From contig CP126120.1 of assembly GCA_030123585.1 (NCBI GenBank), positions 496,001-560,000 on the forward strand: 64,000 bases of DNA, read 5' to 3'. This DNA comes from Rhodanobacteraceae bacterium (GTDB taxonomy: Bacteria; Pseudomonadota; Gammaproteobacteria; Xanthomonadales; Rhodanobacteraceae). The stretch's first letter is position 1, and each line of letters begins with the position of its first letter. The position numbers were made by a program, and so were the translations under genes. Below, in pieces: positions 54,992-64,000 of the stretch. The notes under the pieces are model-generated. The model was not told the DNA's origin and did not search any database. It saw only the letters and a list, made by a program, of their open reading frames with translations.

Positions 54992-57352
54992 ATGCACGCG
55001 CGCACGGACCGCCGCGCTGTCCCGACCCTGCCGGGGATGCTCGCCGGCGCGGTGGCGATCCTGGCGGGCGCGGTGCTGGTGCAAGGGCTGCCGGTCTTGC
55101 CGCCGCGTTGGCTGGACGCGGTGTTGGCGTGCACGGCCTTGGCAGGATTCGGCGCCTGCATGCACTGGCGTGCCCCGGCGATCCTGTGGTGTTTGCCGAT
55201 CACACTGGCGGCATTCGCGTGGACCGCGTGGCGGGCCGACCTCGCGATGTCCGCGCGCCTGCCGCACGCGCTCGAGAAGCAGGACATCCTGGTCGTGGGC
55301 ACGGTGACGGACTTGCCGCAGGCGCAGGAGGGCTCGACACGTTTCGACTTCGACATCGCGCAGGCGCAGTTCGACGGGAACGGCGTGCCGGTGAGCGGCC
55401 ATGTGCGCCTGTCGTGGTATGCGTCGCGCGACCAGCCGGCGCCGTCGATCGAGCCGTGTTCGACATGGCGGTTGCGCGTTCGCATGAAACGCCCGCACGG
55501 ACTGGTCAACCCCGGCGGTTTCGATTTCGAACGCTCGGCGTTGCAGAAGGGCATCGTCGCGACCGGTTACGTGCGCGACGATCCGGCCAATGCGATGCTG
55601 CATGCCGGCGCCTGCGTCGATGGCATCCGCGCGCGGATCGCTGCCGCGATCGAAGCGGCGTTGCCGGACGATGTCCACGCGGTGCGCCTGCTGCGCGCGC
55701 TGTCGGTCGGCGACGAGCGTGCACTCGACGAACGCGATTGGCAGGTGGTACGCGCCACCGGCATCGCCCACCTGATTGCGATTTCGGGCTTTCATGTCGG
55801 CCTCGCCGCGGTGTTCGGCGCGTTGCTGGTGCGCCTGATCTGGTGGGTGTTTCCGGCGCTTGCATTGCGGCTCGCACGGCCGCTTGCGGAAGCGGCCATC
55901 GCGTTTCCCGCATCGCTGGCCTACGGGGCGCTGGCGGGATTCGGACTGCCGACCACGCGCACGCTGCTGATGATCGCCGTGGTCGCGGGGTGGCGGCTGC
56001 TGCGCCGTGGCGGCGGGTTCGGCGAAGGCTTCGGCCTGGCGCTGGCGGCGATCCTGATCGTTGATCCGCTGTCGGTGTTGTCGGCCGGATTCTGGTTGTC
56101 GTTCGCGGGTGTGGCGCTGCTGGCCTGGACGCTGGCGCGCGACAGCGGTTGGCGCGGTCATCTCAAGGAAATCGGTTTGGCACCGCTGTTGATGACGCTG
56201 GCGTTGTTGCCGTTGACGGTGTGGTTTTTCGGGCAGGCTTCGCTGGTCGGCCCGCTCGCGAATCTCGTCGCGGTGCCGTTCGTGAGTTTCGTGATCGTGC
56301 CGGTTGACCTGGCCGCGTGCGCGCTGCTGTTCGCGTGGCCGTGGGCGGGGCAACACTTGTTGCATGTTTGCGCGTATCTGGTCGATGGCCTGTGGTGGTT
56401 TCTCGTGCATCTCGCGGCGTGGCGGCCGGCCATGCAATACCTTCCGGAGGCTTCGCTGCTCGCGTTCGCGCTGGGTTGCATCGGCGCGATCTGGCTGCTG
56501 GCGCCGCGCGGGGTGCCGGCGCGCGCGCTGGGTGCACTGCTGCTGCTGCCGTTGTGCTGGCCGCGCTCGGTGTTGCCAGCGGGCGGCGCGTTCCACGCGA
56601 CCGTGATCGACGTGGGGCAGGGGCTGTCGGTGCTGGTGCGCACCCGTGGCCACGCGTTGCTGGTGGATGCCGGCGCGCGCTATCCGTCCGGTTTCGACCT
56701 GGGCGAAGCCGCGGTGGTGCCGACCCTGCACGCGCTCGGGGTCGCACAGCTCGACGGGTTGATCATCAGCCACGGCGACAACGACCATTCGGGCGGTGCG
56801 GCGTCGGTGCTCGCGGCGTATCCCGGCACGCCGGTGTGGGTCGGCGAACCCGCTCGCGGTCCGGTGCCGATGCAGCAATGTCATGCGGGCCAGCAGTGGC
56901 GCTGGGATGGCGTGGAGTTCCGGGTGTTGCACCCGCCCGCGCCCGTCACGTTGAAAGACAACGACGCGGGTTGCGTGCTGCTGGTGACGGGCGCCGGCGG
57001 GCGGTTGCTGCTGCCGGCGGACACCTCGTCGAAGGTGGAACCGGCGATCGCGCGCGCGGTGCCGCGCGGACCGCCCCTGGCGCTGGTGGCGCCGCACCAC
57101 GGCAGCAAGACGTCATCCAGTCCCGCGTATCTCGAAGCGCTCCGGCCCCGTTTCGCGATCGCCTCGACCGGCTACTTGAACGGTTATCACCATCCGGCGC
57201 CGACGGTTGTCACGCGCTATGCCGATCTGGGCATACCGCTCCTCGACACGCCGGATACCGGCGCAGTGTGTATCGCGTTTCCGGCCGCCGCGCCGCCGAG
57301 CGTCGTGTCCGAGGAACGCCTGCGGCAGGCGCATTACTGGCGCGAGCGCTGA
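54992..57352 (+). CDS. comEC: DNA uptake channel protein ComEC/Rec2
   Basis: Inner-membrane channel for single-stranded DNA import during natural transformation, 786 residues. Order of domains: DUF4131-type N-terminus with OB fold (about 60-190), the competence membrane domain (about 215-510, IAHLIAISGFHVGLAAVFGALL) and a C-terminal metallo-beta-lactamase domain (about 540-770) with VIDVGQGLSVLVRTRGHALLVDAG and ISHGDNDHSGG. It starts 7 bases after lolD. All family parts are present and no frameshift is seen. Confidence 0.93.
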   Translation: MHARTDRRAVPTLPGMLAGAVAILAGAVLVQGLPVLPPRWLDAVLACTALAGFGACMHWRAPAILWCLPITLAAFAWTAWRADLAMSARLPHALEKQDILVVGTVTDLPQAQEGSTRFDFDIAQAQFDGNGVPVSGHVRLSWYASRDQPAPSIEPCSTWRLRVRMKRPHGLVNPGGFDFERSALQKGIVATGYVRDDPANAMLHAGACVDGIRARIAAAIEAALPDDVHAVRLLRALSVGDERALDERDWQVVRATGIAHLIAISGFHVGLAAVFGALLVRLIWWVFPALALRLARPLAEAAIAFPASLAYGALAGFGLPTTRTLLMIAVVAGWRLLRRGGGFGEGFGLALAAILIVDPLSVLSAGFWLSFAGVALLAWTLARDSGWRGHLKEIGLAPLLMTLALLPLTVWFFGQASLVGPLANLVAVPFVSFVIVPVDLAACALLFAWPWAGQHLLHVCAYLVDGLWWFLVHLAAWRPAMQYLPEASLLAFALGCIGAIWLLAPRGVPARALGALLLLPLCWPRSVLPAGGAFHATVIDVGQGLSVLVRTRGHALLVDAGARYPSGFDLGEAAVVPTLHALGVAQLDGLIISHGDNDHSGGAASVLAAYPGTPVWVGEPARGPVPMQQCHAGQQWRWDGVEFRVLHPPAPVTLKDNDAGCVLLVTGAGGRLLLPADTSSKVEPAIARAVPRGPPLALVAPHHGSKTSSSPAYLEALRPRFAIASTGYLNGYHHPAPTVVTRYADLGIPLLDTPDTGAVCIAFPAAAPPSVVSEERLRQAHYWRER

Positions 57353-57454
57353 TTGCCTCCGGCGCGCGGAAAGCGACGCGGGTCACGCAAGCGGTACGCT
57401 GCTGCGCTGGTATGATGCGGCAGCATCGCAAAATACCCGCAGTGGAGGTTGCAA

Positions 57455-58129
57455 GTGTTTGAAATCCTGAAAGCGGGCGGCTGGGGAATGGTGCCCATCC
57501 TGGTGTGTTCGGCGGTCGGTCTCGCGATCGTGCTGGAACGCTTCTGGACCCTGCGCCGCAATGCGGTGCTGCCGCCGGGCCTTGGCGACCAGGTGCGCAG
57601 CTGGGCGCATTCGCAGCAGTTGAACACCGCGCACATCGAGGCCCTGCGCGAGAACTCGCCGCTCGGCGAGCTGCTCGCCGCTGCCTTGTCGGTGCGCAAT
57701 CGTCCGCGCGCGGAAATCAAGGAACGCATCGAGGACACCGGCCGGCACGTGGTGCACGGACTCGAACGCTACCTCAACACGCTCGGCACGATCGCCCTGA
57801 TCGGTCCGCTGCTGGGCCTGCTCGGCACCGTGTTCGGCCTGATCCGGATGTTCCTCGCAGTGATGGTGTCGGGCGTGGGCGACCCGATGAAGATGGCCGG
57901 TGGCATCGGCGAGGCGCTGGTGTGCACGGCGTCCGGCCTGGTGGTCGCGATTCCGGCCTACGTGCTGCACCGCTATTTCCGTTCGAAGGTGAAGGGCTAC
58001 GTGGTGCAGATGGAGAAGCAGGCCACCGCGCTGCTGGATGAATTGTCGGCGGCACGCCCCGCGCCGGTCGACACGCGCGCGCCCGCCGCCGCGACCGCCG
58101 CGCCGCGCCCCGCGCGCGTCGCGGGTTGA
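57455..58129 (+). CDS. exbB: ExbB/TolQ-type proton channel protein
   Basis: Inner-membrane motor component of 224 residues with three hydrophobic helices and the conserved segment TLGTIALIGPLLGLLGTVFGLIRMFLA, then GGIGEALVCTASGLVVAIPAYVLHRYF. It powers outer-membrane transport with ExbD and a TonB-type protein. The GTG at 57455 was chosen over a TTG at 57449 because AGTGGAGG lies at proper distance. The C-terminus is Ala/Pro/Arg-rich. Part of the lolC-to-lpxK run. Confidence 0.9.
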   Translation: MFEILKAGGWGMVPILVCSAVGLAIVLERFWTLRRNAVLPPGLGDQVRSWAHSQQLNTAHIEALRENSPLGELLAAALSVRNRPRAEIKERIEDTGRHVVHGLERYLNTLGTIALIGPLLGLLGTVFGLIRMFLAVMVSGVGDPMKMAGGIGEALVCTASGLVVAIPAYVLHRYFRSKVKGYVVQMEKQATALLDELSAARPAPVDTRAPAAATAAPRPARVAG

Positions 58130-58140
58130 CGGAAACTCCC

Positions 58141-58569
58141 ATGCGCATCGGCAACGACAACGCCGACGAATTCGAAATCAACGTGGTCAGCCTGATCGAC
58201 GTGCTGCTGACCCTGCTGATGTTCTTCGTGCTGACCACGACCTTCGTGCAGCAGGGACACATGAAAGTGTCACTGCCGCAGGCCAGCGATGCCGCCAGCA
58301 CGCCGGCCAGCGACACGTTGATACTCGTGATCGACAAGGAAGGGCATTTCTTCGTCGCCAACAACCGCGTGCTGGGCGACGATGAGGCCACGCTCAAACG
58401 CGCGATCGAAGCCGTCGCCGGCAGCGACCGTGAACGCCCGGTGCTGCTGCGCGCCGACGGCATGACCCCGCACCAGGCCGTGGTGACCGCGATGGATGCA
58501 CTGGGCCAGCTCGGTTTCACGCACCTGTCGATCGCCACCGCGCCGCCCGCCGGGGCCGCCGCGCAATGA
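58141..58569 (+). CDS. exbD: ExbD/TolR-type protein
   Basis: Partner of ExbB, 142 residues with one N-terminal helix containing the essential Asp (INVVSLIDVLLTLLMFFVLTT) and a periplasmic domain (LILVIDKEGHFFVANNRVL..., MDALGQLGFTHLSIAT). The ATG at 58141 (MRIGNDNADEFEI) is preferred to a TTG at 58126. Its stop overlaps the msbA start, so the genes are coupled. Confidence 0.9.
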   Translation: MRIGNDNADEFEINVVSLIDVLLTLLMFFVLTTTFVQQGHMKVSLPQASDAASTPASDTLILVIDKEGHFFVANNRVLGDDEATLKRAIEAVAGSDRERPVLLRADGMTPHQAVVTAMDALGQLGFTHLSIATAPPAGAAAQ

Positions 58570-60374
58570 ACGACACCGACCGGGTGGGACACGCCGGTTC
58601 GGATGCGACGGTCTATCGCCGCCTGCTGGGTTTCCTGCGCCCGTATCGCTCGCTCGTCATCGCGACCATCCTCGCGATGGTCGCGGACGCCGTGTGCATG
58701 ATCCTGTTCGCGAAGGAGATCAAGCCGCTGATCGACAAGCTGTTCGTGGTGCGCGACCCGCACGTGATCTTCTGGATGCCGATCATCATCGTCAGCATCT
58801 TCTTCGTGCGCAGCATCGCCGTGTACGTCGAGAGCTACGGCAGCGCCTACATCGGACGCGGCGTGGTGCAGGACATGCGCCGCCGCATCTTCGACAAGTA
58901 CCTGCAGATGCCGGCGGCGTTCTTCGACCGCGAATCCTCGGGCCAGCAGATCTCGCGCATCACCTACACCTCGGAGCAGGTCGCGCAGGCCACCACCGAT
59001 TCCGCGAAAGTCGCGATCGTGGACGGGCTGACCGTGATCGGGCTGGTGCTGCTGATGCTGTGGACCAACTGGAAACTGTCGCTGGCGCTGCTGGTGCTGG
59101 TGCCTTGCATCGGCTTGCTGGTCACCTACGTCAGCCGCCGCTACCGGCGCATCAACGTCACCATCCAGGACGTGGTCGGCAAGGTGACGGGCACGGTTGA
59201 GGAAGTGGTCGGCGCGCACCGCGAGGTCAAGGTGTTCGGCGGCCAGGATTACGAAGCCATGCGTTTCGACGACGTGACCGACCGCGCGCGCAAGTTGAAC
59301 ATCAAGGTGGCCGCGACGAATGGCCTGTCCACCGCGTTCGTGCAACTGGCCGCCGCGATCGCGCTGGCGCTGATCGTGTTCTTCGCGACGCGCCCGTTCA
59401 TGTTGAACGACAAGCTCACCGCGGGCTCGTTCGCGCGTCTGTTCATGTGCATGGGCGGGATATTGCCGTCGCTGAAGCGCCTCACCACCGTGCAATCGAA
59501 CATCCAGCGCGGCCTCGCGGCGGCGGCGGAATTGTTCGGCATCCTGGATGCGCCGACCGAGCGCGATGCCGGCACCGTCACGCTGACACGTTGCCGTGGC
59601 GACATCGAATTCCGCGACGTGCACCTGACCTACCCGGGCGCCGACGCGGCAGCGTTGCGCGGGATTTCGTTGCGCTGCCCCGCCGGCACGGTCACGGCGC
59701 TGGTCGGCCGCTCCGGCAGCGGCAAGAGCAGCATGGCCAGCCTGATCCCGCGCTTCTACGAGCCGACCTCCGGCACGGTGCTGCTGGACGACCGGCCGCT
59801 CGGCGACTACACCTTGCGCAGCCTGCGCGCGCAGATCGCGTGGGTGGGCCAGGACGTGGTGCTGTTCGACGACACCATCGCGAGGAACATCGCCTACGGC
59901 GCACTGGCGGGCGCGAGTCAAGCGGACATCGTCGCTGCCGCCGAGGCCGCCAACGCGATGGAGTTCATCCGCGAATTGCCCCACGGCATCCACAGCCGGG
60001 TGGGCGAGGGCGGCACGCTGTTGTCGGGCGGCCAGCGCCAGCGCATCGCGGTGGCGCGTGCGCTGCTGAAGAATGCCCCGATCCTGGTGCTGGACGAGGC
60101 CACCAGCGCGCTCGATACCGAATCGGAACGGCTGATCCAGGACGCGCTTTCGCGCCTGATGAAGAACCGCACCACGCTGGTAATCGCGCATCGCCTCTCG
60201 ACGGTCGAGCACGCCGATCAGATCGTCGTCCTCGACCAGGGTCATATCGTCGAGCGCGGCACCCACGCCGAGTTGCTCGCGCGCGGCGGCAAGTACGCCG
60301 CGCTGCATCACCTGCAATTCCGCGAGCAGATACCTGGCAGGCCCGTCATTCCCGCGAAAGCGGGAATCCAGTGA
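58566..60374 (+). CDS. msbA: Lipid A export ATP-binding/permease protein MsbA
   Basis: Half-transporter of 602 residues that flips lipid A core across the inner membrane. Six transmembrane helices (about 25-310) precede the ATPase domain with Walker A GRSGSGKSSM, signature LSGGQRQRIAVARALL, Walker B ILVLDEATSALD and switch His in VIAHRLSTVEHAD. Native homology ends near LHHLQFREQ; the last residues, RPVIPAKAGIQ, are encoded by the inverted-repeat element that follows, so the original stop has been replaced. The gene overlaps exbD and is normally followed directly by lpxK. Confidence 0.95.
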   Translation: MNDTDRVGHAGSDATVYRRLLGFLRPYRSLVIATILAMVADAVCMILFAKEIKPLIDKLFVVRDPHVIFWMPIIIVSIFFVRSIAVYVESYGSAYIGRGVVQDMRRRIFDKYLQMPAAFFDRESSGQQISRITYTSEQVAQATTDSAKVAIVDGLTVIGLVLLMLWTNWKLSLALLVLVPCIGLLVTYVSRRYRRINVTIQDVVGKVTGTVEEVVGAHREVKVFGGQDYEAMRFDDVTDRARKLNIKVAATNGLSTAFVQLAAAIALALIVFFATRPFMLNDKLTAGSFARLFMCMGGILPSLKRLTTVQSNIQRGLAAAAELFGILDAPTERDAGTVTLTRCRGDIEFRDVHLTYPGADAAALRGISLRCPAGTVTALVGRSGSGKSSMASLIPRFYEPTSGTVLLDDRPLGDYTLRSLRAQIAWVGQDVVLFDDTIARNIAYGALAGASQADIVAAAEAANAMEFIRELPHGIHSRVGEGGTLLSGGQRQRIAVARALLKNAPILVLDEATSALDTESERLIQDALSRLMKNRTTLVIAHRLSTVEHADQIVVLDQGHIVERGTHAELLARGGKYAALHHLQFREQIPGRPVIPAKAGIQ

Positions 60375-60720
60375 CTTCTGATCGTTGATGGGCGACAAGC
60401 AACCGGTCGTATACATCCTCGCCAATGCCCGCAATGGGGTTCTTTACATCGGTGTAGCCAGCAATTTGATTCAACGCATTTGGCAACATCGCAATGATCT
60501 GGTTGCAGGCTTCAGCAAGAGGTACCGAGCGCATTTGCTCGTGTATTTCGAGCAGCACTCAACGATGGATGCTGCGATCACCCGCGAGAAGCGGATCAAG
60601 AAATGGAATCGGGCGTGGAAGCTTGAGCTCATTGAGAAACACAACCCGTATTGGCACGATCTGTATCCGGGTCTATCGGGCTGAGAAAGGCACTGGATTC
60701 CCGCTTGCGCGGGAATGACG
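60344..60720 (+). mobile_element. Compact unit: GIY-YIG gene enclosed by 30-base inverted repeats
   Basis: The left repeat (60344-60373, CGTCATTCCCGCGAAAGCGG...CCAGTG) and right repeat (60691-60720, its reverse complement) agree at 29 of 30 positions. The one difference is in the internal loop (GAAA versus GCAA). Each repeat also folds by itself: ATTCCCGC-GAAA-GCGGGAAT in the left copy. The 317 bases between hold only the GIY-YIG gene. The unit lies between msbA and lpxK and supplies coding ends to both. Mobility is inferred; no target duplication was identified. Confidence 0.6.
60388..60684 (+). CDS. Small GIY-YIG domain nuclease
   Basis: Stand-alone GIY-YIG protein of 98 residues (YhbQ/UvrC-N-like subfamily). 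The catalytic motif is VVYILANARNGVLYIGVASN, with the Y-x-G Tyr, Arg in NLIQRIWQHR and Glu in the TREKRIKKW region. Family length is complete and the frame is intact. Stand-alone members of this size are often multicopy and occur beside short palindromic repeats in proteobacteria. The ATG at 60388 (preceded by TTG at 60385) gives MGDKQPVVYIL. Enclosure by inverted repeats suggests it acts on, or travels with, those repeats. Confidence 0.9.
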   Translation: MGDKQPVVYILANARNGVLYIGVASNLIQRIWQHRNDLVAGFSKRYRAHLLVYFEQHSTMDAAITREKRIKKWNRAWKLELIEKHNPYWHDLYPGLSG

Positions 60721-60726
60721 TTTTTT

Positions 60727-61716
60727 ATGGCGCTTGGCGAATCCTTGCAACAATGCTGGTACGGAAATAGTCCATCGCCGTGGTGGACACTGCTGCTGGC
60801 CGCCTTGTATGGCGGCGTCACCGCCTCGCGACGCACGCTGTACCGGCGCGGCTGGTTGAAGCGTGTACGCATGCCGGTGCCCGTGGTCGTGGTCGGCAAC
60901 ATCGTCGCGGGTGGCGCAGGCAAGACACCGCTGACGATCGCGCTGGTGCAGGGTTTGCGTGACCGCGGCTGGAAGCCCGGCGTCGTCAGCCGCGGCTACG
61001 GCGGCACGGCGCTTGAGCCAACCTTGCTGGATGCGCAGCCGGACCCGAGCGTGGCCGGCGACGAGCCTGCACTGATCCGCCTGCGCACCGGTTTGCCGGT
61101 GGCGGTCGGCGCGGATCGCGCTGCCGCGGCGCGCCTGCTGCTGGCGCAAGGTGTCGATGTGATCGTCGCCGACGATGGCCTGCAGCATTACGCGCTGGCC
61201 CGCGACGTCGAGATTTGCGTCGTGGATGGCGTGCGCCGCACCGGCAACGGACGCCTGCTGCCAGCCGGTCCGCTGCGCGAACCCGAATCGCGCCTGCGCG
61301 CAGTCGATTTCGTCGTCTGCAACGGCGGCGAGACACACGGCGGCGAGATCGCGATGCGCCTGGTGCTGGATGCCGCGGTGTCGCTGGCGGACCCCGCGCG
61401 CAAGCAGCCGCTGGCGTCATTCGCGGGGCAGCGCGTGCACGCCGTCGCCGGCATCGGTCATCCGCCGCGCTTCTTCGAGGCGTTGCGTTCGCTCGGGATC
61501 GATGTCGTCGCGCATCCGTTTCCCGATCATCACCGCTACGTCGCGGCCGATCTGGGATTCGGCGACGGCCTGCCTGTGCTGATGACCGAAAAGGACATGG
61601 TCAAGTGCCGCGCATTCGCGAAGGGAAATGCGTGGGCGGTGCCCGTGACGGCAGAATTGCCGGCGTCATTTTTCGACGCGGTCGTCGCCCGTCTGAAGCG
61701 CCCAGCCGGCTCCTAG
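60727..61716 (+). CDS. lpxK: Tetraacyldisaccharide 4'-kinase LpxK
   Basis: Membrane-associated kinase that phosphorylates the lipid A precursor at the 4' position. The product has 329 residues. An N-terminal hydrophobic helix ([15 protein letters not shown]) is followed by the P-loop [46 protein letters not shown] and [13 protein letters not shown]. The ATG at 60727 is six bases beyond the right repeat; an in-frame ATG at 60715 inside the repeat would add MTFF. No clear ribosome site other than the repeat is seen. Its stop overlaps the stop of the convergent LysR gene. Confidence 0.94.
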   Translation: MALGESLQQCWYGNSPSPWWTLLLAALYGGVTASRRTLYRRGWLKRVRMPVPVVVVGNIVAGGAGKTPLTIALVQGLRDRGWKPGVVSRGYGGTALEPTLLDAQPDPSVAGDEPALIRLRTGLPVAVGADRAAAARLLLAQGVDVIVADDGLQHYALARDVEICVVDGVRRTGNGRLLPAGPLREPESRLRAVDFVVCNGGETHGGEIAMRLVLDAAVSLADPARKQPLASFAGQRVHAVAGIGHPPRFFEALRSLGIDVVAHPFPDHHRYVAADLGFGDGLPVLMTEKDMVKCRAFAKGNAWAVPVTAELPASFFDAVVARLKRPAGS

Positions 61717-62606
61717 TCGCGGTAGCGCAGCGCTTCGACCAGCAGCGCGAACGCCGGCGAGGGCTGGCGGCGGCTCGGGTAATACAGGTGATAACCGGGG
61801 AAGGGCGGGCACCAGTCGTCGAGCACGCGCTTGAGCCGCCCTGCCGCGAGGTATGGGCGCACCACGTCTTCCAGCAAATACGCCAGGCCCAATCCCGCCA
61901 ACGCTGCGTTGAGCATCTGCGCAGGCCGGTTGCACACGAGCTGGCCCTCGACGTGCACGTTCAACTTGCGCCGGCCTTTCTCGAATTCCCACGCGTACAA
62001 GCCGCCGCGCGTGGGCAGGCGCAGGTTGATGCATGCGTGTTCGGTGAGTTCCTGCGGCCTTTTCGGCGGCGGGTGCTTCGCGAAATAGGCCGGCGCGCCG
62101 ACCACTGCCATGCGCAGGTCAGGCCCGATGCGCACGGCGATCATGTCCTTCGCGACCAGTTCGCCGTCGCGCACCCCGGCGTCGTAGCGCTCGGCGACGA
62201 TGTCCACCAGCCGGTCGTCGATGCCGATCTCGACCTTGATGTCCGGATATTTCGGCAGGAATTTCGCCAGCTTCGGCAGCAGGATCGAGTTCGCCGCGTA
62301 ATCGGCCGCCGTGATCCGGATGGTGCCGGCGGGCTTGTCGCGCAGCGAATTGAGCGCAGCCAGTTCCGCCTCGATTTCCTCGAACCGCGGCGCCACCGTT
62401 TGCAGCAATCGTTCGCCCGCCTGCGTCGGCGCCACGCTGCGCGTGGTGCGGTTCAGCAGGCGCACGCCGAGCCGCGCTTCGAGTCCGCGCAGGGTGTGGC
62501 TCAGCGCCGATTGCGAAACGTCCAGCTTCGCCGCGGCCCGGGTGAAGCTGCGTTCGCGCGCGACCGCGACGAAGGCCAACAGGTCGTTGATGTTGCTGCG
62601 CGGCAT
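61713..62606 (-). CDS. LysR-family transcriptional regulator
   Basis: Regulator of 297 residues: an N-terminal winged helix ([53 protein letters not shown]) and a C-terminal effector domain ([32 protein letters not shown], and [29 protein letters not shown]). It is divergent from the cupin and aldo/keto reductase genes, the normal arrangement for target genes of this family. It belongs to the subgroup resembling aldo/keto reductase neighbours' regulators. Its effector is unknown. Confidence 0.93.
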   Translation of the reverse strand: MPRSNINDLLAFVAVARERSFTRAAAKLDVSQSALSHTLRGLEARLGVRLLNRTTRSVAPTQAGERLLQTVAPRFEEIEAELAALNSLRDKPAGTIRITAADYAANSILLPKLAKFLPKYPDIKVEIGIDDRLVDIVAERYDAGVRDGELVAKDMIAVRIGPDLRMAVVGAPAYFAKHPPPKRPQELTEHACINLRLPTRGGLYAWEFEKGRRKLNVHVEGQLVCNRPAQMLNAALAGLGLAYLLEDVVRPYLAAGRLKRVLDDWCPPFPGYHLYYPSRRQPSPAFALLVEALRYRD

Positions 62607-62608
62607 TC

Positions 62609-62623
62609 ATGAATCCCATTCAT
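62609..62623. promoter_or_regulatory. LysR-type operator (T-N11-A palindrome)
   Basis: ATGAAT-CCC-ATTCAT is a perfect inverted repeat that includes a T-N11-A core, as expected for LysR-family binding sites. It lies 3 bases upstream of the LysR start codon and about 90 bases before the cupin gene, so it could serve autoregulation and control of the divergent pair. Confidence 0.6.
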
Positions 62624-62712
62624 GGGCTCATGTGCTTTATACCACTTAATCGCGGCCGGGCCCGGCGCTAGATTGGCGCCATCGGCTCGAACGATCCCAT
62701 CAAGGTGCCCGC

Positions 62713-64000
<1,288 letters not shown>

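Noticed and set aside
57774..60434. Reverse-strand open frame of 886 codons
   Set aside because: Shadow of exbB, exbD and msbA, all of which are certain.

Overview
The window is GC-rich chromosomal DNA from a gammaproteobacterium of the Xanthomonadales, most likely a Rhodanobacteraceae relative (Dyella/Rhodanobacter/Luteibacter type). The evidence is gene order and family content: lolC-lolD-comEC-exbB-exbD-msbA-lpxK in one run, an sdhCDAB operon with sdhAF4 and sdhE/ygfX beside it, egtB-egtD, many secreted hydrolases (PNGase A, GH18, S10, M14, DUF885), and several classes of intergenic palindromic repeats typical of this order. No tRNA, rRNA or CRISPR array was seen. Species assignment is inference.

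Layout. 1-3804: mutS (3' end cut by the window edge) divergent from a phoB-phoR pair that has a near-consensus Pho box. 3895-7077: a short lower-GC accessory island in which an IS30-family insertion sequence sits between two defence-type genes (AIPR family and NERD nuclease), each missing its 5' end. 7205-9450: small stress/detoxification genes (YCII, two GST-like proteins, DUF1801). 9656-12140: two c-di-GMP hydrolase-type proteins (degenerate GGDEF-EAL; HD-GYP with an altered HD motif). 12275-15649: DksA-like zinc finger, a YadGH-type ABC exporter and a MASE2-GGDEF cyclase. 15740-26939: mainly secreted proteins, namely an exported methyltransferase, a HAF-repeat protein, a membrane-anchored winged-helix/TPR regulator, a same-strand run of PNGase A, a tandem beta-domain protein, S10 carboxypeptidase and GH18, then a rhomboid-like protein. 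27022-46603: lipoate synthesis, small unknowns, DUF885, ergothioneine genes, M14 peptidase, cold-shock gene, a LolA-like plus beta-propeller pair, tcdA, TatD, two glycine-zipper lipoproteins and a SleB-type hydrolase. 46949-52887: ygfZ and a full succinate dehydrogenase locus with its assembly factors, interrupted by three different repeat elements. 53016-61716: lipoprotein export (lolCD), comEC, exbBD and lipid A export/synthesis (msbA, lpxK). 61713-64000: a LysR regulator divergent from a cupin and an aldo/keto reductase (cut by the window end).

How genes work together: sdhAF4, sdhE and ygfX flank the complex II genes whose product they help mature; lolCD, msbA and lpxK build the outer membrane; phoB/phoR sense phosphate and are probably autoregulated; PNGase A, GH18 and S10 could dismantle N-glycoproteins or other polymers outside the cell.

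The most unusual feature is a compact unit at 60344-60720 inside the msbA-lpxK junction: a small GIY-YIG nuclease gene enclosed by 30-base inverted repeats that differ at one position. The repeats have become the last codons of msbA and abut the start of lpxK. Other notable structures are a 150-base cassette of five consecutive perfect hairpins between sdhAF4 and sdhC, paired inverted five-unit heptamer arrays flanking lolC, and the decayed AIPR-IS30-NERD locus.
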